A stretch of 64,000 nt of DNA from Imbricaverruca yamaguchii (Eukaryota; Arthropoda; Thecostraca; Neoverrucidae): assembly GCA_034440575.1 (NCBI GenBank), contig JAOTOL010001661.1, positions 794,001 to 858,000 of the forward strand, in the 5' to 3' direction. The stretch's first letter is position 1; each line of letters starts with the position of its first letter. The notes beneath the pieces are model-generated. The model saw only the letters and a list, made by a program, of their open reading frames with translations, did no database searches and had not been told where the DNA came from. Below, piece after piece: positions 35,401-49,600 of the stretch. Made by a program: the position numbers and the translations under genes.

Positions 35401-38400
35401 CTTCAACTCGGCTCATCAAATCCAGGCGAAAAGGGTCTTCTAGGGTCACGGTTTCTAAGAACGAAACGAATAGGGTCAAACAGCATGGCTAAGAAGAGGG
35501 GCTTCTCTAAAATTGAAGAGATGTTCAGCCAAAATGGCTACCATAAAAAGCACATCTCCCGCGCTAAACGGCAGATCAACCAACAGACAGACGTCGCCAG
35601 TGCTACGAAAAAACCATCTACATCCCCGTCACGTTTATAGACGACACCTTCACGACAAGGTCAACTAGGTGGGGACGAGTAGTCTAGGGGTAAGCTGCCC
35701 GTCTTACAATCGAAAGGTTGTGGGTACGAGTCTCACTTGTCGCTACTCTTTGCCCGCCACCAATCGGCGTGAGATTGGCGACACTACATGACTCAACGGT
35801 CGAAGTGTCGTAAAACCAATAACCAGCCAAGGTCAACTAGGTCATGCAACGGTCCGGTGTTCAGCTCAGAACAGCGATGAAGGGTGGATATGCCCTACAA
35901 AAAATAATCTGGCGAGGTCTGCGTAGCAAGCAGTAAAAGGTCCCGCTGGCAACAGGCAATGCAGTGTCTGCGATGGTGGCCTATGAGGTAGATGTCACAC
36001 AGAGAGTTTCATAATAATTTGGCGACATATATAGAAGAAACATCGCGATCGGTGCGCTTAAAATTTAATGAACACCTCAGGAAATCAAAACACTTCAGGA
36101 ACTCAAAACACCAGCGTAGAGAAACGCTTCTAGGTCAGCACCCGCCTGTTACTATTCACAAGCCTACTCCCGCTAGGTCAGCACATGCCTGTTGCCATTC
36201 ACAAATTAACATCTCGGCAACGTCATTCACAGGCTTACATTTCGGCAACATCATTCACTAGCTAACATCTTGGGAACACCATTCAATATCAGGATTCTCT
36301 GGAACATCATTCGACATTAATATTCTCGACACATGCAGACAGCCGAACTAAAAATAACTGGATCATCTACATTTGCGACAAAAGACTCAGGCTTAACACC
36401 AACATCTCATCATGGCCACCCCAGTAACTGCCACAGCACAATATTGACTAATGATGGTTCTTTCTCGTCCAGAACAGTTGCCAGCACACGTTCTTGATTT
36501 TGCTCAATTATATGATTGCAGCGACCATCCAGGTGTATATAGGTTAGAATCGGTTAGAAGTGTAACTGCTTGTGTAAATTTCGTTGACTATCTGGGTGAT
36601 ATGTTGATTTTGATGTGATGGAATATTATTGGCGAATTAATGTGCTTAATCGGCACTACATGTGCGTACGCACAATTGGCTGTACGTGAATGTATGCACG
36701 ACACATGTCAGGTAGCTCTTAAATATGACAGTAAGTATGACAGTAAATATCCTAGTTCATGTTATGGATATTATCGATAATCATGGGCTGTACAAGCGTA
36801 TAATGCAGCCTGTTCCGTCGGTAAATTTTAAAATTGTAATTTTGTATTATAGACAAGTCCTACCATAGTTATCGTATCATTATGCAAGTGTTTTATTCGC
36901 GACAGATATTAATTCCAGAAGGTGTACGCGCGTGATTTGTTCGTCACCATATTCCTGGATACGCTTTCTAATCGAATTGCCTGCTTTCAATATATTTCTG
37001 TGATAATGCTCGTCTCAACTGTTAATTGAATTTGCATGAAATTGACTAACTTTGGCCAACATTTGCAGGGACATATTTGCGTTGTGCACCTTGGCTGACA
37101 TATTACTAAGCGCCCGCAAGTATGTGCGTCTCTGTGCACGTGGAGCTCATTGTAAGCCTCTGCCACCACGACTTGGCTAATGCCACCATTAGACTGCAGT
37201 AAAGTCCTTGTCTCGTCACGGGTCAGCTCCACCGCCTGGACTCCGTGACTCGGTCGCGACTCGGCTGGCTCATGGCAACTATGCAGTTCTGCATAACCGC
37301 TGTGGTGCTATATGGTCCCTGTCGCTCACTGCAGCTGAAGGCGGGCTTCGTCGCCATGCCATTACTCCCTGCCCTCCCTCATGCGTCATTCTCGGTGACC
37401 CGGCGTTACGCTGACAAGCTCAACATCAATATCCCAGTGTCCGCGCTCCTAACCCCATGGCGTTGCTACCGACCTGTGACCTCTGCGGCCTCGAGTCTGC
37501 CACGACTTCCGCGATCCTGCGACCCCCGTGACCACCGAACTCCCGTGACCCACCCCGTACCACTCCGACCCCGTCACTCCCGTGACCCCCGTCACTCCCG
37601 TGACCCCCGTCACTCCCGTGACCCCCGTAACTCCCGTAACCCCCGTCACTCCCGTGACCCCGTAACTCCCGTGACCCCCGTAACTCCCGTGACCCCCGTC
37701 ACTCCCGTGAACCCCGTCACTCCCGTGACCCCCGTAACTCCCGTGACCACCGTAACTCCCGTGACCCCCGTAACTCTCGTGACCCCCGCAACTCTCATGA
37801 CCCCCGCAACTCCCGTGACCCCCTGACCCCGGTGACCCCGGTGACCCCCGCGTGACTCGCGTAACGGCCCGCGGCCGGCCGGCAGGCTCGGCGTCGCTGT
37901 TCCTGTCGGCCACGGCGTTCCTGTCGCCGTACGACCACCTGACCGGGTTCGAGCCGTCCTACCGGATGGTGCAGGGCTACATGGCGTACCTGAGCGACGC
38001 CACGCGGCTCATCACCAACCCGGGCCTGAAGCGCACCGTGCGCGACGACGTGTCGCTGGCCAGCCGCGTGACGGCCCTGTGGCGGCGCCGCCACATGCGG
38101 GCAGGCGCCACCAGCCAGTACATCGTGCGCAGGTCGGTGCCGACCGGACCTGACCTGGCCTGACCGGACCGGACCTGGCCAGAACTGACCTGACCTGGCC
38201 TGATCTGACTAGAGCTGATCTGACCGGACCGGACTGGTCCGGACCAGCTCTGACCTGTCCGGACCTGACCTGACCTGACCTAACTTGATCTTGTCTGGTC
38301 TGGTCTGACGAGACTTGACCAGACCTCACCTCACCTCGACTTACCTCACCTCACCTCACCTCCCCTTACCTCACCTCGCCTCACCTCACCTCACCTCACC

Positions 38401-40571
38401 TCAACTGATCTCACCTGGACTGGCCTGGCCTGACCAGACCTGAACAAACTTGGCCTGACCTGGATCTGACCTGACCTGATCTCACCTGGTCTGGCCCGGC
38501 GACCTCGGTAGTCGCTGGTCTATCAACAAATGTCATCTGTCAAATTCATGTCAGCCCCACCAACCAGTACACATTGTACAAATGAGTCCCATCTCGTCCA
38601 CTCGTCTTGACCTTGTCTGCGACTTATCCCACCTTATTCACCTTATCTTGTCTTGTATTGTCTTTCTCGTATCTTATCCTTACCGTAGCTTATCTTTATT
38701 GTATCTTATCTTATGGGCGCTACATGACCAATGTAATCGATGCGCCCTAAAGCCTTAATAACTAACCAACTAGTATCGTACCTTGATCATATCTTGTCTA
38801 TCGTATCTTACCTTTATCGTACCTTATCCTTATTGTATCATATCTTATCTTACCTTAACTAACATTACATTATCCTCCCTTACCTTACTTTATATTGCCT
38901 TACCTTACCGTATCTTGCCTTACTTTACCGTACCGTACCGTACCGTACCGTACCAAAGGATTCAGACCAGCTCCACCAACCAGTAGAAAATGTTAAAGTG
39001 GTTCCTGACATCGCCTGAACTGATTTCGTGTCGCTAACACATACGGATCAGATCCATGAACCAGTACAAAGTGGGCATGTTGATCTTGACCTGACCTTTT
39101 CTGACCTCACATGACTAACGCGTGCAGATCAGATCCATGACTAGTACAAAGTGCGAAGGTGGCACCTCACCTCACCTGACATGATTTTGCAAAAAATAAC
39201 GCAAGCCAACGAAGAAAAGAACATACAGCAAGCACAAGCATTTGTTTCGTTAAGTTTTGTATTGCACCTTGGCATCCGAATTTGGACACACTACTCATCG
39301 ATCCGTCGACCCATCTGACCTTACCCGGCCGCCCGCCTGTGAGTACCCGTCCGACCCGAGCCGTCTGACCTGACCTGGCCGCCTGTGTGTACCCGTCTGA
39401 CCTGACCTGTTTGACCTGACTAGTCTGACCCGACCAGGCCACTCATCTGTGTGTGTCTGTGTCTGTGTCTGTGTGTGTGTCTGTGTCTGTGTCTGTGTGT
39501 GTCTGTGTCTGTGTCTGTGTCTGTGTCTGTGTCTGTGTCTGTGTCTGTGTGTGTGTCTGTGTCTGTGTCTGTGCGTGTGCCGTGTGTGTGTTGTGTGCGT
39601 GTACCCCTGCGCTGACGGTGGCCCGGTCGACGCGACAGTTTCGTGGCGACGTCGAGCGGTGTGCTGGTGGCGTACCCGGGCCTGCCGCTCGACAGCTGGT
39701 TCGAGCCGACTCGCCGCAGCTGGTACCTGCGCGCGCTGGAGCACCCCGGCCGGGTGGTGCTGTCGTCACCCTACCTGGACGCCGTGAGTACAGGCCTGGG
39801 TGAGGCTGGCGCCACCATAACGGCCGGCTGTGGATAGTGGAGGTCATCCATCAGCGGGTGGTCTTGTCCCTCTGCGGGCAGTGTTGTCCGCCTGTGGTAG
39901 CGTCGGTCGTCCGTCTGCGGGTAGTGTTGTCCGTCTATGGTAGCGTCGGTCGTCCGTCTGCGGGTAGTGTTGTCCGTCTATGGTAGTGTAGGTCGTCCGT
40001 CTGCGGGTAGTGTTGTCCGCCTGTGGTAGCCTCGGTCGTCCGTCTGCGAGTAGTGTTGTCCGTCTATGGTAGTGTAGGTCGTCCGTCTGCAGGTAGTGTT
40101 GTCCGTCTATGGTAGTGGAGGTCGTCCGTCTGCGGGTAGTGTTGTCCGTCTATGGTAGTGGAGGTCGTCCGTCTGCGGGTAGTGTTGTCCGTCTTTGGTA
40201 GTGTAGGTCGTCCGTCTGCGTGAAGTGTTATCCGTTGGTGTGTAGTGTTGTTCGTCTGTGGGTGGTGCTGGCCGTCCATTTGTGAGTGGCATTTGTCCGC
40301 CTATGGCTAGTGGATAGCATATGTTTATGAACATTGACGATTGCTGATTGGCTCTGAATTGGTAGCAGTCGAATTCAAACGTAAGCCAAATTACTTTAAT
40401 CACTTCTGTGACCTTTCACTTCATCCGCTACCTGGCCGGCTGCTGGCGACGAGAGGTCGTGATTGGCCGTCGCCGCGGTTTTGATAAATGATGGTTCTGT
40501 GGTTGCGGGTATTTAGCGGCGTCGCCGCGGTTTTGATAAATGATGGTTCTGTGGTTGCGACCATTTAGCGT

Positions 40572-40658
<87 letters not shown>

Positions 40659-43600
40659 GTAGAATTGGCTCTATGGGGACGATTAGTCTAGTGGTAAGTT
40701 GCCCGTCTCACAATCGAAAGATTGTGGTCTGGAGTTTCACCTGTCGCCACTCTTTGCCCGCTCCCAATCGCCGTGAGGGATTGGCGGCGCTACATGACTC
40801 AACGGTCGACGTGTCCTAAAACCAACAACCACCACCAGAGTCGGCTCTACTTAACAAACCAGCCGAGTGCGTCGCAAGGAAACTCAAGGCTCGTCTTTTT
40901 GCTGCACCTGCAGCTGACAGGTGTTCATTGAGCGACCCGAAGAAAACGACTGACGATTGTTTGCAGGGCGGCGCCGGCTACATCGTGACCCTGAGCCAGA
41001 CCTTGAGCACCGGCACCGACGGCGGCACGGTCGTCTCCGTCATGGGCATGGACATGACGATCGGCTACTTCTACCAGGTATGCCGGGCTTCCACCCGCAG
41101 TGCCACCGGTGGGCGGCGGCAGAGGCCTGCGGTGGGGATCGCCGCCACCGCTTGTCACGTTGACTCGTTTTATGCAAGGCTGTGGATAGGACGCGGTTAA
41201 AGTACTTGCAATTGGTAGTGCTGTCGCGTTGTCCTGTTCAACGGCTGATGTTTACACTGCACGCTCCTGGAGTGCTGTGCCTGTGTCGGTGTGTGTAACG
41301 CTGTCACATTGCCTTGCTCGTTATTTGAGTTGTTATTTGAGTTTTAGAGCGCATCGGCCAGGTTTGGCCATTTAGCGCATCGTCTTGTTCCGCGGCTGAG
41401 ATTTACACTGCACACTACTAGAGCGCTGTATGCTATGTCGGTGTGCCTGTGTCGGTGAGTGTGTGTGTGTGACGCTCGCCGTTATGTTCAGCTGGTGGTG
41501 TCAGTGATGGGCGGCCAGTGTCAGGCGGCCGGCGTCACGTGCTTCCTGCTCGATGACCGCGGCTACATGATCTCGCACCCGGAGCACGTGTCTCCGTGGC
41601 GGGACGGGCCCGTCGAGCAGCAGCACGTGTCCAGCAAGGAGCCGCTGCTGGCCAACCACATCCTCAGCCAGCGCCAGTTCGTCTCCAAGATACAGTGCAA
41701 CAGGTGACTGGCACGCGGGAGACGGTGCGGAACAGTATGTACCGGCCGAGTGTGGAAGGAGCAGTCTGACACACTGGGGATGGTATGACGTGTGCGAAAT
41801 GTGTGCCGCTCCGTCTGGTGGAGACTCGACTACCACTTAGGTAAGGTCACCAGTCAACACCAGTCAATGGTAACCAGCCATCAGAGCCATGCTATCTTCA
41901 ACCTTGAAGTATCTGACTCCTCAGGTACGTGCATCTGAACACCAGATAATGTAGAGTCGTGGGCGAAAAAGCCTGCAGTGTTGACTGTAGAATAGAACTA
42001 AAGTGTATGACACTCAGTTTATGATCCTAACGCACTCGCATCTGCTTGGAGTAGTGTGCATACGCCATGGCACTCGTGAATGAAGGCGGCCTTCTCCAAC
42101 AGCGCTACGACGCCTGCGGCCGCTCTCCGCGCGCTGCTCTAGCTAGCCTGTCCTGTGATCCAACTGCCCTGTAGAGACGTCTGACCCGACCGACCTGACG
42201 GCGTTACGTGACGTCATCGACTTGGCGGTGTCATGTGATCACACTGCCCTGGCGGCGGCCTTTGGCCCCATGGACGCCGATCGCTATGGCTCCACTGACC
42301 TAGCGGTGCTCCGCGACCCCACTGATCTGGCGGTGAGCTGAGACCACACCGAGCCGGCGAATGACCCGCGACCTTGGACCGACAGGTACACGGACAACAC
42401 TGTCCAGCGCTACTACCAGCTGAACACGTCAATGCTGGAGGTGGTGACCAACGTGGGCCTGGGCGGCGAACACTGCAAACAGTACCAGATCGTGTCCGTT
42501 CCGGGCACGAACGTGTTCGTCGGCGTCGTCAACCAGACCTGCGACAACCCAGCCTTCTGCGCCTGCAGTCGTGTCAGTGGCTTACACCCAGCCGGCTGCA
42601 TCTGTAGTCGGGCAGCTCACCCACATCCCGTCTTATCACATGACTGGTGCATTGACTCGCCTCCCAGTAGTGTTTCTTCTGCCGGGAGTGTGCGAGATGT
42701 GTGCTCTTTTCGGTGGCGAGCTCCAGGTCGTTAAAACAGTTTCACGGTTGATGTTCATATGGAAATGTATCCAACAGTCGCCAGCCATCCCCTACCCCTG
42801 TAACAGGGGACGAGTAGTCTAGGGGTAAGTTACCCGTCTTACTATCGAAAGATTGTGGGTTCGAGTTTCACCTGTCGCTACTCTTCGTCCGCGACCGATC
42901 GGCGTGAGATTGGCGACGCTACATGACTCAACGGTCGACGTGTCGTAAAACCAATAACCACCACCACCTACCCTGTAGCACTGTTTCTGCGTTGATCATA
43001 CGACGGTCGATCCAGCTGCGCAGTCGTCTGAGTGTACAGCTGCAGATGACAGGTGAACCGCTGTGTTGCATGCTCGTGTATGTCTACATCCTCCCCCTCG
43101 CTTCCTCCCTGTGCTCTGTGTAGCCTGTGATGTATCCCGTCGCTGTGCTTCCTGTATGTTGTTTCTTCTCTTCGCATATATTCCCAGCGTGTAGCATTAC
43201 TCACGTGTGTACTGCAACGACCTGCTGTCTACTACATGTCCCGAACATCCCAGTTCTGTGTGTACCCCACATATACTGCGTGTACGCGGTGCGCCTGTAG
43301 CCGCTGCTGGCACTGACGGGCCGTCACGCCGCCGCAGTTTGACCGTGCCTGCCTCAACTGCGACCGCATGGAGGCGTGGGAGTGCGAGTGTCCGTGCGAG
43401 TGCCGACTGCGCACCGACCTGTGCACGGAGGAGGTGCTCGACAGCCACAGCACGTGTCCGGTGGTGCCCGAGACGGTGTACGGGCCGCGCACCGACCTGG
43501 ACATCTCGCACCTGTCCGACTGCGTGCCGGTGCACTGCCCGGCGCGCGACAACTCCAGGTCAGTGCGGCGGTGGGCGCTGGCAGGGTGTGACTCCAGGTC

Positions 43601-46600
43601 AGAGCGGCGCTGGCGGGGTGTGACTCAGGTCAGTGCAGCGGTGGGCGCTGGCAGGGTGTGCTTCAGGTCAGTGCGGCGGTGGGCGCTGGCAGGGTGTGAC
43701 TCCAGGTCAGTGCGGCGGTGGGCGCTGGCAGGGTGTGACTCCAGGTCAGAGCGGCGGTGGCGGGGTGTGACTCCAGGTCAGTGCGGCGGTGGGCGCTGGC
43801 AGGGTGTGACTCCAGGTCAGTGCGGCGGTGGCGGGGTGTGACTCCAGGTCAGTGCGGCGGTGGCGGGGTGTGACTCCAGGTCAGTGCGGCGGTGGCGGGG
43901 TGTGACTCCAGGTCAGTGCGGCGGTGGTGGGGTGTGACTCCAGGTCAGAGCGGCGGTGGGCGCTGACGGGGTGTGACTCCAGGTCAGTGCGGCGGTGGGC
44001 GCTGGCAGGGTGTGACTCCAGGTCAGTGCGGCGGTGGGCGCTGGCAGGGTGTGACTCCAGGTCAGTGCGGCGGTGGCGGGGTGTGACTCCAGGTCAGTGC
44101 GGCGGTGGGCGCTGACGGGGTGTGGCTCCAGGTCAGTGCGGCGGTGGCGGGGTGTGACTCCAGGTCAGTGCGGCATAAACTGGTATTGTAAAACAGATCA
44201 GACCATGGGGCATCCTTCTATCTGGAATTATGCTGCAAAATTTGTTTTTCACGATCCGTTATGGTGAGCATAAGCATACTACGAAGGAGACACTGTTGGA
44301 AATGAGGCATGAAGACTGCATAAAGACAAGAAGCACGATGTCAATGTTTATTTTGGAATTTCTATTAGGTGTTCAGAAAGTGGTATATTCCACCCTATTT
44401 CAGCAATAATGTGTCACTACAAGTCGTCCATCGCCTGTAAGTTTGACACTAGGCCCTACTCAATGATTACTTGCGATGCAAACTCGTAGGAGGCGCGATA
44501 GTACGGGGCCGAAGCCGAGGACAGCTGTCTGAGACCCGCATCCAAAGCCGAAACTAGCAGTCTAAAATATCGCTCAGCCAAAGCCGAAGGCGATATGCAG
44601 TCGAGCCAGCATGTAAAAAGCCGACTTTGCCAAGCCGAAGCCGGGTTTCTTCCCATATCTGCCCGGAGTCACCTTCAAACAATGCAATTTGCCTATCCGG
44701 TAATGTAATGTGGCTTCCAGCTATTTGCGGGCGCCACTCGCGCGCTGGCAGCCCAATATAGCGCCACTGCTCCATCCCTGTCGCGGGGATGACGTGCGTT
44801 AGTATTGCGCAGATTCGGCTATTTCGAGTCGTGCCGTCCGGCGAAGCTGCTCGACGGCGACGACTAATTGACAGTGACGCACGCGGCCGCCCCGGATACA
44901 CTCGTGGACCCGGGGTCGCTCTGAGCCGGATCCGGGGCCGCTTTAAGCCCAGGTCCCGCCCTGAGCAGGTGCCGCCCTGAGTCGGTCCCACCCTGAGTCG
45001 GTGCCGCCCTGAGTCGGTGCCGCTCTGAGTCGGTGCCGCTCCGAGTCGGTATCGCCCTGAGTCGGCGCCGCTCTGAGTCGGCGCCGCCCTGAGCCGGTGC
45101 CGCCCTGAGCCGGTGCCGCCCTGAGCCGGTGCCGCCCTGAGCCGGTGCCGCCCTGAGCCGGTGCCGCTCTGAGTCGGTGCCGCCCTGAGCCGGTGCCGCC
45201 CTGAGCCGGTGCCGCCCTGAGCCGGTGCAGCCATAAGACGACGGTGAACTCTGAGTGGAGCGCCGACTGACCCGGTCGCGATCACTCATTGCCGCCCAGG
45301 TGCCAATCAGCTGGCGTCGGCCTGTAGTTAATAGTTGGAAGCGTTGCCGACAACGCTGCACTGTGTATACTGTCAGGCACGTGCGGCGCACGCTGTGGCA
45401 GCGAGGGCCTGCCCAAACACCTGTGTTGTGCGCTGGCTTGTTTGGGCTTAGTCCAGGTGACTCATCGATGTTGGTTTATTGGGTGGTTCACGACGCACTT
45501 TATGCAAATTAACGGCTAATGGCGGTGCCCACACTGTTTCACCAGTGGACCGCGGGATTGGGAAATGTCCTGAGCGGCGCTAGTGTCGAAGACTCATCGA
45601 GGTGAATGTCTGATCACCATCTGATTATTATCTGATAATCAACAGTGGCACTGATGTGTACGAGGGGTTGGTTGGTTTTCACAAGCACGTGAGTACCGGC
45701 GTCGGCAGTGAGTGTATCCCAGTACCAGTGACCCTCACGTGTGCGGACCGGTGTCGGCAGTGAGTGTACCTGTGTCGACAGTGAGTGTACCCCGGTACCA
45801 ATGACCCTCACGTGTGCGGACCGGTGTCGGCAGTGAGTGTACCCCGGTACCAGTGACCCTATTGACTACGTGTGTGGACCGGTGTCGGCAGTGAGTGTAC
45901 CGTGTGGAGGGGGTACCCCGGTACCAGTGACCCTCACGTGTGTGGACCGGTGTCGACAGTGAGTGTACCTCCCCGGTGTCAGTTGTACCAGTGACCCTCA
46001 CGTGTGCGGACCGGTGTCGACAGTGAGTGTACCTGTGTCGGCAGTGAGTGTACCCCGGTACCAGTGACCCTCACGTGTGCGGACCGGTGTCGGCAGTGAG
46101 TGTACCCCGGTACCAGTGACCCTCACGTGTGCGGACCGGTGTCGACAGTGAGTGTACCCCGGTACCAGTGACCCTCACGTGTGTGGACCGGTGTCGGCAG
46201 TGAGTGTACCCCGGTACCAGTGACCCTCACGTGTGCGGACCGGTGTCGGCAGTGAGTGTTCGTACCAGTGACCCCGTGTGTGGACCGGTGTCGGAGGTGT
46301 ACCCCGGTACCAGTGACCCTCACGTGTGGGACCGGTGTCGGCAGGAGACCCGACCCTCACGTGTGCGGACCGGTGTCGGCAGTGAGTGTACCCCGGTACC
46401 AGTGACCCTCACGTGTGCGGACCGGTGTCGGCAGTCAGTGTACCCCGGTACCAGTGACCCTCACGTGTGGGGACCGGTGTCGGCAGTGAGTGTACCCCGG
46501 TACCAGTGACCCTCACGTGTGCGGACCGGTGTCGGCAGTGAGTGTACCCCGGTACCAGTGACCCTCACGTGTGCGGACCGGTGTCGGCAGTGAGTGTACC

Positions 46601-49600
46601 CCGGTACCAGTGACCCTCACGTGTGCGGACCGGTGTCGGCAGTGAGTGTACCCCGGTACCAGTGACCCTCACGTGTGCGGACCGGTGTCGGCAGTGAGTG
46701 TACCTGTGTCGGCAGTGAGTGTACCCCGGTACCAGTGACCCTCACGTGTGCGGACCGGTGTCGGCAGCGAGTGTACCCCGGTACCAGTGACCCTCACGTG
46801 TGCGGACCGGTGTCGGCAGTGACCTCACGTGTGGGACCGGTGTCGGCAGTGTAGTGTACCCCGGTACCAGTGACCCTCACGTGTGGGGACCGGTGTCGGC
46901 AGTCAGTGTACCTCGGTACCAGTGACCCTCACGTGTGCGGACCGTGTCGGCAGTAGTGTACCGTGTCGGCAGTGAGTGTACCCCGGTACCAGTGACCTCA
47001 CGTGTGTGGACCGGTGTCGGCAGTCAGTGTACCCTCGGTACCAGTGACCCTCACGTGTGCGGACCGGTGTCGGCAGTCAGTGTACCCTGTGTCGACAGTG
47101 ATGTGTCGGACCGGTGTCGGTATAGTTACCCCGGTACCAGTGACCCTCACGTGTGCGGACCGGTGTCGGCAGTCAGTGTATCGGCGTGCTGGGCTGCGAG
47201 TGGTGTCAGCTGGAGGCGGACGGCCAGACGCCGCTCTCCAGACCGTTCTGCACCGACATGGAGCGCTGCTTCCGCGGCGTACTGGGCGCCGCCTCACCAT
47301 ACGGAGATCGCAGCCGAGGTGAGCGCGCCGCAGGGCCCAGCTGGGTCAGCTGGTGACTGACGAAGAGAGTCTGGACACTTGGCTCGCGCCGCCGATATAT
47401 TGGCAACGGTGTCACGCCGTCCCGGGGCCAAGCCAACGTCCCGGGCCAGCACAATAGCAACCAGGTGCTGGCGTATCGTTTAGCTACATGATTAGTTCAT
47501 TAGCGTTTGGGGGCACATCGTATATGGCGCGCGTGGCGATTGTGACCGATATCAATTGTTTATCTGCACGCGCGCCAAGATAAACAACTACAGTGCAGAT
47601 ATTCTTATGACGGTACAAAGAATAGTTTTCTTGGAGCGCAACTCTATAGAGCACAGCTGTACTTATATTCAAATACCAAGCCCATCCCACGGGAGCTTGA
47701 CTGGCGTGACAGCACGTGCGCCTGCCATTTTCAACCGGTGAATTTGGCCGAAGCAAACTCAGCGATTTATCGATGTATTTCGAAGATCCGATTTGATGAA
47801 AGCTACGTAGTTTTTGTTCACCAAAAATTGCATTGAAATTGACTAGGTTGGCGCGCGCACAGATCAAAACTGGTATAGATCGCAATCGTCACACACTTCA
47901 TATATTTAGCTAAACGACACCCCAGCAGCTGACGCTGTAGTTCAACATGACTCGATAGACCTTGGGGATTTGAAAATTTGGCACTTTACTGCGCGGCTTC
48001 TAAAGGCCGTGTACGTGGCAACATTCCGGCAGAATATTGCCTCAGCAGACCTGACTTTCGTGACGTCGGCGGCAGGAATTGGCAGGCATCGGCAGACTGA
48101 CGTCACGTTTCATTCTACCAGCGTCATACTAGCAGGCTGACGTCATCTATCCAATGCGCCATGAAGCGTCTCTGGTGCTCGTTTGCTACGCCACACGTGA
48201 TCTGCTGCAGCACTAATTAACTCAAGTAGTACCACGCTCGATGGTACCCAGATATGCATTTGGTTTTAGCTCACTTCAAGAAGGGCTCTTGTACTTCAAT
48301 GGTGATGGTTTTTATGGAGGACGTGGTAATGAGGTTACGATAATAGCGAAGCAAAGGAATATATCCTCATGTTGAGGAGCTGAAAAGGGTGCCGAATGCT
48401 GAGGTGTCGACTACTAACTACTAATTCCTACCAGGATGACGGACAAGGGAACATGAACCGAATGGGGTGGGGGTTAAGGGGGTAACGATCTCAGCTTTGA
48501 ACAAGTTGATCAATGACCGTACTGGTGTTGCATAGAAAGAATCGACTTCCCAACATTATTTGTGTTACCAAGCCAAGTGTTGACTTCATTCCCTTCATGT
48601 AACAATAAATGCCTTATGTTAATTGGTGCTGCACAACAGAATTACATAAAGTTGTACCGCTTAAAAAACTCCATTTGGTGGCATGAACCTCCCCCCCCCC
48701 ATAAAAAAAGAGGGAAAAAACACGTGTATTAGATGCGCCATCATTTGTACTTATTTGGATTGCAGTACAGGGCGTGGCGAGGATGGCCGAGTGGTTAAGG
48801 TGTTGAGCTCCCGAAGGTCCCGGGTTCAACACTTGCGCCGCATAGGACATCTCCCAACCCCGCGGCCCACCGGCGAAACAGTGTGGGCAGCGCCATTAGC
48901 CGTGATCGTACATAAAGTGCGCCGTGAAACCGACGTCGGATTCTGCTCGATTCTGTTTTGCCGGGTCCTACTCAGTCCTGCCAACGTGACGATTCTGCCG
49001 GGAGTCTGCTGAGCTTCTGCTGCGTGTAAACAGACCTTAAGCTGTACGCGTCCACATGATATGCTGAGCTTCATTCCGCAAGGCTAACCCAGAACACACT
49101 TGGATGTAATTTATGAAAGGCCTGTTTGGAAGTTCTGAGCTCTCATATTTGTGCGGGCTATCTCGTGTTGTGTATCTGAATGGTTTGGTGCCCTGTCACG
49201 TGGATGTCGGCAGTTACCAACATTGTGCAGACACACTACAGACCGTAACTGCGTCTCCGAGTCGGCGAAACCCTGCGATTGTTGTGGCGCGACGTGTGGA
49301 CGAGCTGCGGCCGGTCCGTTTCCCGGGCCGCACCACTGTGGCGGCGTGCTCGTGTCGGGCAGTCTGTCGCGTCTCGCCACGGACGCGCGCTGGCGGGTCG
49401 CCGCGACAGCAGCTGACGTGCGCCGCGCTCCGTCGCCAGGTCTGTCGGACGCCAACCGACTCCGCTCGGCCTCGTCGCCGGTGGGCCCGGTGGCGGGCGG
49501 CATCATCGCCGTGTTCGTGACGCTGGCGCTGGCCGTGCTCTGCTACCGGCACCACGCCACCAGCCGCTACCGCCAGGCCATGCCGCTCGAGCTGGAGGAG

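Noticed and set aside
42806..42880. tRNA gene (A and B boxes present)
   Set aside because: Part of a repeated SINE; the head cannot form a complete cloverleaf.
47171..47180. Alternative exon 17 acceptor four bases downstream (gtcag)
   Set aside because: It would put the conserved [10 protein letters not shown] out of frame with exon 16.
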